Notes: generated by a model from the sequence alone, not told the origin. DNA of 64,000 nucleotides from Streptoalloteichus hindustanus (GCF_900129375.1 NZ_FQVN01000006.1:558001-622000); one strand, 5' to 3'. Positions 32,794 to 44,369 are shown, counted from the stretch's first letter. Made by a program: numbers and translations.

Positions 32794-34959
32794 CTACGTG
32801 CGGTTGACGGTGCGGGTGGGCGGATCGGCAAGGGTGAGCGTGCCGTCTGCCAGCCCGGCGATCGTCAAGCCGCGGGCCTCGGCGAGGGCATCGCTCTGGG
32901 CGCGCAGCAGGCGTTCCCGGCGTTCGGTCTCGGCCAGCAAGGCGTCGAAGCGCCGCACCTCGTCCGGGTCGAGGTCGGGGAACTGGTAGTCCTCAATGCG
33001 GCGGGCGGGGCGCACCGCGCCGGGGCTGCGGGCGGTGCTGGGGGCAGCACTCAGCAGGGCTGCCAGGACCTGCGGAGTCAACGGGCGGGCGCCGTCGGGG
33101 TTCACGCGCAGGACGCGGGCCGGGAAGGCGACCACCGAGAAGCCGTCGTGATCGACGTACAGGCCGAGGCGGGGCGCGAGTGTGTAGGCGATGTCACCGG
33201 GCTCGGTGAGCGCCACCTGGTCGTATTCGCCGGCCAGGACCAGCCGGTCGATGCGGCGCGTGCCGACGGGCCGTGCGCCCGTGATCTCCTCGGGCCCCAG
33301 GACGACGTGGTGGCCGTTCGACGTGAGGTGCCGGTCGTCAAAGCGGTGGCCCGGCAGCCGGGCCACCCTGCGTTCGGCGATCAACTTGCCGAGGGTGGTG
33401 CGCCGGGGGAGGCGTCCCACGCGGCGCAGCACGCCTCCCCGATAGGGGCCGTGCTCGTCCTGGTACGTGCGGGTATCGGCCGCCGCCCGTTCCAGGCGCG
33501 CCTCCGCCTCGGCGATCAGGGCCGGGCGCTCCGCGACCTTGTCGGACCAGATCACAGCGGCGGGCGGCGCGGGCGGGATCAGCGGGCCGCCGAAGGTTCG
33601 CTCCAGGACGGCGACGGGAACCGCGTGACCGTAGCGCGGGTCGTGGCCGTCGAGCTCCCGGAAACCTTCCGCCCGCCAGAGGAGGACGTCCTCGGCGAGC
33701 CGCACGCGCACCTCCGCCGTGAGCTGCTCGGCACTGATGTCGGCCAGTAAAACCTTGCCCTCCGCCTCGGGGACGGGATCGCGGGTGAGTGTCCACAGCG
33801 CGGGGCGGTAACCGGGGCGGAAGGGCACGACGCCGCCGGGAAGCGCGATGACGGACTCGACGACGTTGCCGCGCAGGAGGGCCGAGCGGAGCTGGGCCGC
33901 CTCGGTGTCCTTGAGCTCGTCCATGAGCGCGTCGGCCGGGCCCAGGACGAGGGCGGTGCGGCCGGGGCGAAGAAGGTCGGCGACGCGCTCGACCTCCGCC
34001 AGGGCGGCGAGCACGGAGCGCTTCTCGCCAGGGCGGTAGGGGAGCTGGGTGACGACGAGGTCCGGATCAGCGAGGCGCTCCTCCAGGTCAGGGCCGGTCT
34101 GGACGTCGAGGTCGAGTTCGCTGACACCGGCGAGAAGGAGGCGGCGACGGGTGATGCGGGCCAGCCGCTCGTCGGGGTCGGCGGCCAGGACGGTGATGTG
34201 TTCGCGGTCCTCCGTGTCGTCGAGGAGCGAGGCGAGCAGGTCGCCGGCGCGGGCGTGCGGGTCGGCGAGGGTGAGGGACTCGCCGTGCTCCAGCCGGATG
34301 CGGAGGTCGGCGAGCTGGGTGAGCAGGCGGCGCAGTTCTGGGTCGACGGCGTCAGCGGCGAGGGAGTCCAGTCCGAGCCGGGAGCGGGCCGCGAGCAGCC
34401 ACTCGTATGCGCCGTGCTCATCGTAGGCGGCCTCGATCAGATCCTCGGTGAGGCGAGCGAGCGGGGTCGCGGTGGCGTCGAGGGAGCGCAGTTCCCGGAG
34501 GAGGAAATCGTCCTCGGCGTCGATCCGCTCGGCGCGGCGCAGGACGGCGGACCACAGTGCCTCGTCCGCTTCGGCGCTGCTGGGGAGGCCGCCTGGGCCC
34601 TCGGTCAGCGGTCGGCCGTCAAGCCTGCGCAGACACAGAAGGCTTCCCAGTGTCTCGATCAGCTGCCACGGCGTGAACCGCTCCCGCAGCGCGACGATGC
34701 CGAAGAGAGCCAGCTCGGAGCGGAGTTCCGCCGGGGTAGCGTTGCCCAGGCCCGAGGCGATCAGCCAATCGGCCACCTGGGCACCGTCGAACAGCGGCCT
34801 GCCCGAGCGCTCGGACACGGCGGCGGGGAAATCCGGGTAACGGCGGCGCCAGGTGGACACGACGGGACGCTTCACCCGGGCGAACGCGGCGATTTCCGAC
34901 ATCGACACCAGGATGGGGGCCTGGATGCGTAGCGCCGTGTCCGGCGGACCGATGACCAC
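32794..34959 (-). CDS. degenerate N6-adenine methylase-like protein with N-terminal HTH, first gene of hsd operon
   Basis: A 721-residue protein. The GTG at 34959 follows GAGGGAGGGG and is preferred over upstream frames. Residues 20-50 form an excisionase/MerR-like HTH (MSEIAAFARVKRPVVSTWRR). The middle resembles HsdM-type methylases, but key motifs are lost: the SAM motif position reads DPHARAGDLL (233-242) instead of DPACGSGG, and the catalytic NPPF/Y position reads TQLPY (304-308). The C-terminal third resembles a specificity-like or helical DNA-binding region (EDYQFPDLDPDEVRRFDALL). It is probably catalytically dead, and may act as a DNA-binding accessory or regulator of the restriction complex. 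Similar genes accompany actinomycete type I systems (general recollection). Confidence 0.7.
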   Translation of the reverse strand: MVIGPPDTALRIQAPILVSMSEIAAFARVKRPVVSTWRRRYPDFPAAVSERSGRPLFDGAQVADWLIASGLGNATPAELRSELALFGIVALRERFTPWQLIETLGSLLCLRRLDGRPLTEGPGGLPSSAEADEALWSAVLRRAERIDAEDDFLLRELRSLDATATPLARLTEDLIEAAYDEHGAYEWLLAARSRLGLDSLAADAVDPELRRLLTQLADLRIRLEHGESLTLADPHARAGDLLASLLDDTEDREHITVLAADPDERLARITRRRLLLAGVSELDLDVQTGPDLEERLADPDLVVTQLPYRPGEKRSVLAALAEVERVADLLRPGRTALVLGPADALMDELKDTEAAQLRSALLRGNVVESVIALPGGVVPFRPGYRPALWTLTRDPVPEAEGKVLLADISAEQLTAEVRVRLAEDVLLWRAEGFRELDGHDPRYGHAVPVAVLERTFGGPLIPPAPPAAVIWSDKVAERPALIAEAEARLERAAADTRTYQDEHGPYRGGVLRRVGRLPRRTTLGKLIAERRVARLPGHRFDDRHLTSNGHHVVLGPEEITGARPVGTRRIDRLVLAGEYDQVALTEPGDIAYTLAPRLGLYVDHDGFSVVAFPARVLRVNPDGARPLTPQVLAALLSAAPSTARSPGAVRPARRIEDYQFPDLDPDEVRRFDALLAETERRERLLRAQSDALAEARGLTIAGLADGTLTLADPPTRTVNRT

Positions 34960-35096
34960 GGTATGCCCCTCCCTCGTCCCTCTCACGTCGCACCAGCCGA
35001 CCCGACCGCGGGTCGAGCTTCTGCCACAGGCAGCGGCTCCTCGACCGACGCCGCAGAACGATACGAGGATCGCGGCCTTCATTGCGGGATTTAGCT

Positions 35097-35112
35097 GATA
35101 ACCCGGGTTATC
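35097..35112 (-). promoter_or_regulatory. 16-bp perfect palindromic operator upstream of hsd operon
   Basis: GATAACCCGGGTTATC is a perfect palindrome 138 bases upstream of the operon's first start. On the minus strand TTGATA overlaps its left edge and TAAAT lies just beyond the right edge, so it occupies a promoter spacer. It differs from the copy at 26531-26546 at a single central base. Confidence 0.7.
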
Positions 35113-35273
35113 AAGATGAACTATCCTCCTGTCTGTTGGTTGCTTGACAATGGCTGCCGACGTGATCCAGAGGTAGCCCGACCCCGTGGCTAGATGCCAG
35201 CGGACCGGACAGCCTTGCCATAGCTACACCTCTGATGGGACGGGGCGACTGCCCAGACGAGACAGGGGAACAG

Positions 35274-35460
35274 ATGGGTGATCTGGCCAAAGCGGTGGCC
35301 TGACTTGAGGAAGAGGTCGAGGAGGGCCATGAGCTGCGGAAGATCGTGGAACATCTCGACACGGCGATAGCCGAGCGCATGGAGGAGATCAAGGCGATCG
35401 GCAGGGCCGCCCGGTCGGGCGTCGCACTGGCTGCACTCCGGTGGCTTTGCCGAGCGCCCG
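35274..35460 (+). pseudogene. possible small coiled-coil gene with in-frame stop
   Basis: ATG at 35274 reads MGDLAKAVA, then a TGA at 35301-35303, then LEEEVEEGHELRKIVEHLDT and AIAERMEEIKAIGRAARSG. The heptad-like helical pattern across the stop suggests a short protein broken by one nonsense change. Chance cannot be excluded. Confidence 0.3.
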
Positions 35461-35934
35461 TTGGGTGCGCTCGGTGCGGGGCGGGTTCGTGGACGGTTGA
35501 CGGACGTTTTGGGCGTCATGCTGACGCCCCGTCCGGTCGTGCTTGACGCCCCCGTTCCAGCTCTGTTGACGCCCCGAGCTGGTCAGCGGCGCGTCATCCT
35601 GACGCCCCGGTGCCGAGCCGGTGGACATGCCCGCGCTCAGGACCAGGTCGTAGACCTGGGGCGGTGGTCGGCGTGCTCGATCCGGGCGTCGCGGTAGCGC
35701 GGGGTGCCCTTGCGGATCAGGCCCAGCTCTTCCAGGGAGCGGAGCGCGCTGGACGGTGCGGCGGGACAGCCGGGTGTAGGTGGTCAACCGTTCGACCGAC
35801 GGGAACGCCTCGGTGCCGTCCGGGCCGGCGTGGTTGGCCAGGGCGATCAGGGTGATCGCCAGGGCGGAGGCGTCCTTGCGGTCGGTGGGGATGGGGGCGT
35901 GGTTGAGCGCCCAGTTGATCGCCTCGATGCTCAC
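35389..35934 (-). pseudogene. HTH-domain (HTH_36-like) gene with two frameshifts
   Basis: The N-terminal part reads SIEAINWALNHAPIPTD, ALAITLIALANHAGPDGTEA and SVERLTTYTRLSRRTVQRA, the usual start of helix-turn-helix proteins of actinomycete integrative elements and phages. After TVQRA the sense continues only in another frame (RSLEELGLIRKGTPRYRDAR) and then returns to the first frame at PQVYDLVLSAG. Two indels therefore cancel, leaving a continuous but scrambled frame. The original start is probably the GTG at 35934. It is the only mobile-element-like gene seen in the island. Confidence 0.6.
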
Positions 35935-36029
35935 GGCAGCACCGCCGGCTGGCGGGAACTGCGGCACGACGTGCGCACGGTCGGACCTCCTGCGTCCGAT
36001 CGAGGCGCCGTCGTGCTGCTGCGACAGCA

Positions 36030-36063
36030 GACGGGGCCGCCTGTCGGATCAGGCGGCCCCGTC
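36030..36063 (-). terminator. terminator-like hairpin after MBL-fold gene
   Basis: A 14-bp perfect stem, GACGGGGCCGCCTG (36030-36043) with CAGGCGGCCCCGTC (36050-36063), and a 6-base loop. It starts 17 bases beyond the MBL stop. It lies outside the duplicated 181 bp, so the left copy lacks it. Confidence 0.8.
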
Positions 36064-36079
36064 CGGGAAGATCCTCAAC

Positions 36080-36757
36080 TCACCAGCCGCGTTGGCGCCA
36101 TTCGGGGAGGTGGGGGCGTTGGGCGCCGAGGGTGGAGTCGTCGCCGTGGCCTGGGTAGAACCAGGTGTCGTCCGGGAGGACGTCGAAGAGGCGGTGCTCG
36201 ACGTCGTCGATGAGGGAGGAGAAGGCCTCGGGGCTGGTGGTCTTGCCGACGCCGCCGGGGAACAGCGAGTCGCCGGTGAACAGGTGCGGGTGGCCGTGCG
36301 GGTCGCGGTAGAGCAGGGCGATCGAGCCGGGGGTGTGGCCGCGCAGGTGGATCACCTCCAGCTCGCACTCGCCGAACCGCACGACGTCGCCGTGCTCGAC
36401 GAGCTGGTCCGGGGGCACCGGCAGCGCGTCGGCGTCGGCCGGGTGGGCGACGGTGTCCGCCCCGTTCGCGCCGGCCACGGCGCCCAGCGCCTGCCAGTGG
36501 TCGCCGTGCTGGTGGGTGGTCACGATCGTGGTGAGCTGCGGCCGGTCCGCGTCGTGCCCGATGAGGTCGGACAGCCGCTCCGGGTCGTTGGCCGCGTCCA
36601 CCAGCAGGGCCTCCCGGCTGCGCCGGCAGACCAGGAGGTAGGCGTTGTTGTCCATCGGACCGACCGAGATCTTGCTGATGGTCAGCTCCGCCAGCGTGCG
36701 CCGGGCGGCGGGGCCGCCGGGCTCGACGTGGCCGGTGTAGTCGTCGAGAACCTCCAC
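36080..36757 (-). CDS. MBL-fold metallo-hydrolase (glyoxalase II-like)
   Basis: A 225-residue metallo-beta-lactamase-fold hydrolase, complete. The metal motif is THQHGDHW (HxHxDH). Further ligands are in LRGHTPGSIALLY and FTGDSLFPGG, and the C-terminal PGHGDDSTLG supplies the last His. The pattern matches small glyoxalase II-like thioesterases of actinobacteria that act on mycothiol or other thioesters (inference). The start is a GTG at 36757. Its last 60 codons are duplicated 13.8 kb to the left, and this copy, with its own terminator, is taken as the original. It forms the right edge of the island. Confidence 0.9.
   Translation of the reverse strand: MEVLDDYTGHVEPGGPAARRTLAELTISKISVGPMDNNAYLLVCRRSREALLVDAANDPERLSDLIGHDADRPQLTTIVTTHQHGDHWQALGAVAGANGADTVAHPADADALPVPPDQLVEHGDVVRFGECELEVIHLRGHTPGSIALLYRDPHGHPHLFTGDSLFPGGVGKTTSPEAFSSLIDDVEHRLFDVLPDDTWFYPGHGDDSTLGAQRPHLPEWRQRGW
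36081..36261. repeat. right copy of 181-bp direct repeat
   Basis: The 3' part of the intact MBL-fold gene. It matches 22313-22493 at 180 of 181 positions and in the same orientation. The two copies bracket the DUF4917, ATPase and hsd genes. Confidence 0.95.
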
Positions 36758-37358
36758 GGGGGCGACCGTAGTCCCCCGCGCGCCGCCGGGGCGGGGCGGC
36801 CCCGCGATCTCTCATCGAGGTGACCGGGAGTTCTCAGCTCGCCTTCAGGTCGGCCCCCTAGGCTGACCACAAAGGATCTTGACTTCAGGAGGGCGAGACA
36901 CCGAGTCGGGTGGAGTGGTCGTCACCCGCGTCACCCCCGAGCCGGACTCCGGCGACGCGAGGAACCACCCACCCGAGCGCAGATTCCACCCGAACCCCCA
37001 CCCCAGACCCCCACCAGTGACGGCGATGGACGCGGGGCTCGACGGCGACAGCCGTGGCGCCCCGTCCGCAGGGCTCCGACCGCGCACGACCCCACCCCGA
37101 GGGCCGTGCCCCCGACCGGCCGGAACCCACCGGGTCCACGCCGTCCGCGAACCCACCCCGCGAGTTCCACGTCGGCGGGGAACCGACCGTTCCCCGCTTC
37201 GGCGGCCTCCCCCCTGGGGCCGCCGTCCCCTTCCGGTCACGCCCCCCGCGTGACCTGTTCCGGCGTGCGCGCTTCCGAGGTGGACGCGGTGGGCGCCCCC
37301 GTGCCGACCCCGAATCGGCCACGTCGCCGGTTCCCGTCCGGAAAACCCGCCCCTCACC
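36758..37358. other. 601-base gap without a convincing gene
   Basis: Very C- and G-rich, with Pro/Arg-rich open frames on both strands that lack ribosome sites and family patterns. It should contain the divergent promoters of the MBL-fold gene and the acyltransferase gene. No hairpin, repeat or RNA gene stood out. Confidence 0.5.
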
Positions 37359-38780
37359 TTGCTCCCCGAACAGCGTTCCCCCCAGGTTCCACCGTCCCCC
37401 GACACCCCACCCGCCGACACCTCACCCGGCGAGGCCTCGTCCCCCGAAGCCCCGCCACCCGGGGCGGCCCCCCGCCCCCGACCCCGTTCGCACCGGCGCA
37501 CGAGCTGGGACCTCCTCCGTGTGGTCGCGGTCCTCGCCGTCGTCGTGCAACACGCCACCCACCAGGGACCGGTCAGCCACCCCGAGCTGGGACCGGCGCC
37601 GTTCACGTTCTCCGTGCAGGCCGGCGCCGCGACCCTGCTCGTCATCTCGGCGTTCTTCGTGTGCTGCACGGTGCGCCGGGACCGACCGCTGCGCTGGTGG
37701 TGGAACCGGGTCAGCCGGCTGCTGCCGCCGTACCTGGTCGCCGTCGTGCTGACCTACCTGCTCGTCGTCCTCGTGGCGGTGCCGGACTGGTACCGACCGA
37801 CCACGGGCGACCTCGTCGGCAACCTGCTGCTGGCCCAGGCGTGGTGGCCGGACGTGCACTACGTCGACGGCTCGTACTGGACGCTGCCGGTGCAACTGCT
37901 CGCGTTCACCAGCGCCGCCGTGCTGTGGCCGATCCGCTGGATGCGGGGCTGGCGCGCGCCCCTCACCCTGTGGGCCCTCGTCGTCGTGCCGATGGCGCTG
38001 CGGCTCCTGTGGCGCACCGACGACGCGAGCCAGCTCGTCCGGTCGGTCTACGACGGGCTCGGCCTCTACCGCGCCCACCTGTTCGCCGCGGGTGTCGGCA
38101 TCTGGCTGTGGAGCCGCCGCCGGCTTCGCGGCTGGCACCTGTCAGCGCTCGTGGGCGCCGTGCTGGTCGGCCACGAGGTGCAGACCGACGACCGGCCGTC
38201 CACGGTCGCGGTCGGGGTGGTGCTCGGGCTGGTCTGCCTCGCCGCCGCCGGACCCGACTGGCCCTTCGCGCGGTTCCTCGGCCGGCCGGTCGCCTTCCTG
38301 TCCGGCATCTCCTACGGGGTCTACCTGCTCAACCAGGAGATCGGCTACCTGGTGGCCAGGGTGCTGCTCGACCACGGCGTCGGACCGTGGTCCCGGCTCG
38401 CCGCGACCGTGGCCACGGCCGTCCTGCTGGGCTGGCTGCTGACCGCGCTCGTGGAACGGCCCGCGCACCGGTGGCTCACCGGCCGGGTCGGCGACCGGCT
38501 GGCCCACGCCGGGCGGGCCGTCGGCCTGCGCGCGGGCTGGGGCATCCGGCTGGCCCTGGCGCTCCGGCTCCGCTGGGCGTTGCGGATCAGCGCCGGCCTC
38601 GGCCGGCTCCCGACCGCGTCGCGGCCAGGGGATCAGATCCAGGGCGGCAGCTCGGGCAGCTCGCCGGCCAGCGCCATCCCGTCGCCGCGCCCGGTCAGCC
38701 AGGCGAGCACGCTGGCCGCGCGGCCCCTGATCGAGGTGGGCGTGCCGCTGGCGGAGGGGGCCAGTTCCCACACCCGCTGA
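37359..38780 (+). CDS. acyltransferase 3 family membrane protein (OafA/YrhL type)
   Basis: About 473 residues if it starts at the TTG at 37359; the real start is uncertain because no ribosome site is visible. A Pro-rich cytoplasmic N-terminus of about 48 residues precedes 10-11 transmembrane helices. The first helix is DLLRVVAVLAVVVQHATHQG, carrying the conserved Arg and catalytic His of acyltransferase-3 proteins. Other helices include SLFGISYGVYLLNQEI-like FLSGISYGVYLLNQEI. These enzymes move acyl groups across the membrane onto glycans or secondary metabolites. The last 50 residues are low-complexity and are encoded opposite the 3' end of the convergent gene, so they may be dispensable. 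Confidence 0.82.
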   Translation: MLPEQRSPQVPPSPDTPPADTSPGEASSPEAPPPGAAPRPRPRSHRRTSWDLLRVVAVLAVVVQHATHQGPVSHPELGPAPFTFSVQAGAATLLVISAFFVCCTVRRDRPLRWWWNRVSRLLPPYLVAVVLTYLLVVLVAVPDWYRPTTGDLVGNLLLAQAWWPDVHYVDGSYWTLPVQLLAFTSAAVLWPIRWMRGWRAPLTLWALVVVPMALRLLWRTDDASQLVRSVYDGLGLYRAHLFAAGVGIWLWSRRRLRGWHLSALVGAVLVGHEVQTDDRPSTVAVGVVLGLVCLAAAGPDWPFARFLGRPVAFLSGISYGVYLLNQEIGYLVARVLLDHGVGPWSRLAATVATAVLLGWLLTALVERPAHRWLTGRVGDRLAHAGRAVGLRAGWGIRLALALRLRWALRISAGLGRLPTASRPGDQIQGGSSGSSPASAIPSPRPVSQASTLAARPLIEVGVPLAEGASSHTR

Positions 38781-39424
38781 CCCCCGTCGGGAAGGTCGAC
38801 GTGCAGCCGCATCGGCGGCACGTCCGACCGCCCGCGGAACTGCACGACCGCGTCGTCCAGCAACGGCTCCAGGTGGCCGTCGGGGATGTCGCCGAACCCC
38901 ACGCCGCGGTCGAGGTCGACCAGGTGCACCCACACCTCGCGCAACCGCATCCACGGGATGTCGTAGGCCATGATCGGACGGCCCCGGCCGCCGATCACCT
39001 CGGCGCGCCAGGCGTCCTCCGGGAGCCGGGCCGCCGCGGCCGCGAACCGCTCACACGCCGCGCGCACGTCCTCGGCCAGCAGCCGCCAGTGGCGGGCCGC
39101 CCCCTCCTCGATGTCGGCGTCCCGGTCGGCGCGGCTCGCGTACATCTGGTGCTCGACCCCGGTTCTGGCCCAGGTGAGCAGGTTGACCAGCGCGTCGGCG
39201 TTGCGCGCCAGGTGGGTGATGGCGTGGGCCCTGGTCCAGCCGGGGCACAGGCTGGGGCCGTGCGCCGTGGTCTCGTCCATCCCGTCGACGACGTCGAGGA
39301 GGCGGTCGGTGGCCTGGTCCAGGGCGGTCAGTCCGGCGGTGGCCCGGCCGGCGGCCTGGGCGGCGGCCGCGGACCGGGCGAGGGCCAGGGACCGGAGGTC
39401 CGGTCGCGTCTCCGCTGCGGACAT
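38633..39424 (-). CDS. maleylpyruvate isomerase family mycothiol-dependent protein (DinB fold)
   Basis: A 263-residue protein of the mycothiol-dependent maleylpyruvate isomerase (MDMPI/DinB-like) family. The N-terminal four-helix bundle carries the metal/thiol site: LCPGWTRAHAITHLARNADAL (His on helix 2) and IPWMRLREVWVHLVDLD (two further His positions). A C-terminal SCP2-like domain is suggested by MRLHVDLPDGGQRVWEL and the final GRGDG segment. The family is tied to mycothiol, supporting an actinobacterial host. The ATG has GGAGG 7 bases upstream. Its 3' end overlaps the convergent acyltransferase gene by 148 bases. Confidence 0.88.
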   Translation of the reverse strand: MSAAETRPDLRSLALARSAAAAQAAGRATAGLTALDQATDRLLDVVDGMDETTAHGPSLCPGWTRAHAITHLARNADALVNLLTWARTGVEHQMYASRADRDADIEEGAARHWRLLAEDVRAACERFAAAAARLPEDAWRAEVIGGRGRPIMAYDIPWMRLREVWVHLVDLDRGVGFGDIPDGHLEPLLDDAVVQFRGRSDVPPMRLHVDLPDGGQRVWELAPSASGTPTSIRGRAASVLAWLTGRGDGMALAGELPELPPWI

Positions 39425-39711
39425 GGCGCCCCTCCTGGAGGTGGGGTGAGCGGGTGGCGTGAGCGCGTGCGGTAGGGAACAGGGTAAGTGCGACGAGCGA
39501 CCCCCCGATAGACCCGATCGGGGCCGCTGAACCGCTGCCGACCACTGGTTTTGCCCAGGACGGGCCGTCGGCGATGACGCAGCGTGCGCGCCCGGTCGGC
39601 CAGTGGCGCACGTGTCCCACCTCGTGGAACGAATACCCCGGGCCGTGGAACCCGTCAGTTCCGTGGGGTTAGCTCTGCCTCCTGGGGGGAGCGCGAACAG
39701 CGGAGGCGACA

Positions 39712-41013
39712 GTGACCAGCACGGTGCCCGAGACACGGGCGGAGCGGAGTCGGACCCGGCGGAAGGGGCTGGTCGCGGCGTCGATCGGCAACGCCCTGGA
39801 GTGGTTCGACTGGAACAGCTTCGCGATCTTCTCGACGTTCTTCGCCCCGCAGTTCTTCGCCAAGGGCAGCAGCGCGACGGCCGTGCTCAGCGCGCTGGCG
39901 ATCTTCGCGGTCGGGTTCTTCTTCCGGCCGCTGGGCGGCGCGCTGCTCGCCGCCTTCGCCGACCGCAGGGGCCGCCGCGCCGGCCTGACCCTGTCGGTGG
40001 TGCTGATGGCCGGCGGCAGCCTGCTGATCGCGGTGAGCCCCACCTACGAGCAGGTCGGCCTGCTGGCTCCGGTGCTGTTGCTGCTCGCGCGGGTCGCGCA
40101 GGGCCTGTCGACCGGCGGCGAGTTCGCCGCGTCCTCGACCTACCTGGCCGAGCTGGCGCCGCCGGGCCGGCGCGGCTTCTACGCGAGCTTCCTCTACCTG
40201 AGCACCACGCTCGGCACGATCGCGGCGACCCTGCTGGCGACGGTGCTGACCAGCACCCTCGGCAAGGCCGCGGTGGCCGAGTGGGCGTGGCGCATCCCGT
40301 TCGCGGTGGGCGCGCTGCTCGGCGTCTACGGCCTGTACCTGCGCCGCACGCTGGAGGAGACCGAGGCGTACACCGAGGGGCAGCGGCGCCGGGTGGCCCG
40401 GCCCACGTTGGAGCTGCTGCGGAAGCACCCGCTCGGCGCGCTGCGGGTGGTCGGGTTCACGGTGGGCGCCACCACCGCCTACTACACCTTCGCGGTCTAC
40501 CTGCCGAACTACGCGCAGAAGGAGCACGCGGTGCCGACGTCGTCGGCGTTGTGGGCCTCGGTGGCCGCGCAGCTGGTCATGATCGTGGTCCTGCCGCTGC
40601 TCGGCGCGTTGTCCGACCGGGTGGGCCGGCGCCCGCTGCTGATCGCCTTCGCCGCCGGGTTCGTCGTGCTCGTCGTCCCGCTGTTCGCCCTGCTCACCTC
40701 GTCCGCGTGGTCGCTGTTCGCGGCCATGACGGCGGGGCTGGTGCTCTTCTCCTGCTACGGCGCGGTCGCCCCGGCGGCGATGGCCGAGCTGTTCCCCACC
40801 GAGGTGCGGGCGGCCGGCGTCGGCCTGCCCTACGCCCTCACGGTGGCGTTGTTCGGCGGCACCGCCCCCTACATCGTGGAGTGGCTCACCGCACAGGGGA
40901 GGAGCGGTTGGTACCCCTGGTACCTGGGACTCCTGTGCCTGCTGAGCCTGGTCGTGTACCTGAGGGGTAAGGAGACCCGGGACGCGGATCTCGTCCGGGC
41001 GGACGAGGGCTGA
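39712..41013 (+). CDS. MFS transporter, metabolite:H+ symporter type
   Basis: A 433-residue twelve-helix transporter. The N-terminal [17 protein letters not shown] and the loop 2-3 motif ADRRGRR are the signatures of the metabolite:H+ symporter family (KgtP, ProP, ShiA). [20 protein letters not shown] and the second-half loop [11 protein letters not shown] are also present. The likely substrates are dicarboxylates, alpha-ketoglutarate, shikimate or compatible solutes, and sequence alone does not decide. The GTG start has GGAGG 7 bases upstream. No co-transcribed catabolic gene is present. Confidence 0.9.
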   Translation: MTSTVPETRAERSRTRRKGLVAASIGNALEWFDWNSFAIFSTFFAPQFFAKGSSATAVLSALAIFAVGFFFRPLGGALLAAFADRRGRRAGLTLSVVLMAGGSLLIAVSPTYEQVGLLAPVLLLLARVAQGLSTGGEFAASSTYLAELAPPGRRGFYASFLYLSTTLGTIAATLLATVLTSTLGKAAVAEWAWRIPFAVGALLGVYGLYLRRTLEETEAYTEGQRRRVARPTLELLRKHPLGALRVVGFTVGATTAYYTFAVYLPNYAQKEHAVPTSSALWASVAAQLVMIVVLPLLGALSDRVGRRPLLIAFAAGFVVLVVPLFALLTSSAWSLFAAMTAGLVLFSCYGAVAPAAMAELFPTEVRAAGVGLPYALTVALFGGTAPYIVEWLTAQGRSGWYPWYLGLLCLLSLVVYLRGKETRDADLVRADEG

Positions 41014-41422
41014 CCCGGGCGGTCCGCGGCGGAACAGAACGACCCACCTCGCCGGTTGTTGTCGGTGGGCGGGCCTACAGTGGTCGGCGGCCGTCCTGTG
41101 CGGTTCGGCCGGCGCGCACACCAACGCACATCGACGCACGTCAGGTGCCACGAGCACCGGGCGAGTCGGTGGCGGCGCCGGTCGGGCCAGCCGACCCCGC
41201 TCGGCACCGTTCGGTTCGGCGCCGTCGGGTCGGGCCTGCTCGTCCAGCGCTGGACGAGCGCGAGGACGGACACCCGGCGGTGCTCGGCAGAGCTCGTTCA
41301 CGGCGCGTCTCGGCTCGTCCGAGGCGAGTCGCGGGCAGGCTCCGGTCCGTACCGACCGAGAGCACGACCACCACGCACACCCGCCATCTCCGCACGGACC
41401 TGATCCGAAGGGACCCGCCCCA
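41014..41422. other. uvrA upstream region with 22-bp perfect palindrome
   Basis: This 409-base gap precedes uvrA. GCTCGTCCAGC and its exact inverse meet without a spacer at 41238-41259, giving a 22-bp perfect palindrome 163 bases before the uvrA start. A promoter-like GGTTGT-16-TACAGT lies just after the MFS stop. I found no actinobacterial LexA box of the GAAC-N4-GTTC type here. Confidence 0.6.
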
Positions 41423-44305
<2,883 letters not shown>

Positions 44306-44322
44306 CCGCTCGCCTGACCACG

Positions 44323-44369
44323 AACCACGGAGGGTGTCCGTCCACTAGGGACAGACACCCTCCGTGGTT
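44323..44369 (+). terminator. strong intrinsic terminator-like hairpin after uvrA
   Basis: A 16-bp perfect stem (AACCACGGAGGGTGTC at 44323-44338 with 44354-44369) with a 15-base loop, 17 bases past the uvrA stop. Confidence 0.85.

Noticed and set aside
22313-36261. Typical tRNA-targeted integrative element with att sites
   Set aside because: No tRNA gene, integrase or excisionase is seen. The repeat is a protein-coding 3' end and lies between two truncated genes on the left, so a simple att pair is not supported.
36845-37340. Proline/arginine-rich small proteins in the gap before the acyltransferase gene
   Set aside because: Frames on both strands are explained by GC skew and lack ribosome sites and recognisable domains.
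41014-41422. LexA-controlled (SOS) promoter for uvrA
   Set aside because: No GAAC-N4-GTTC type site was found on either strand of this gap.
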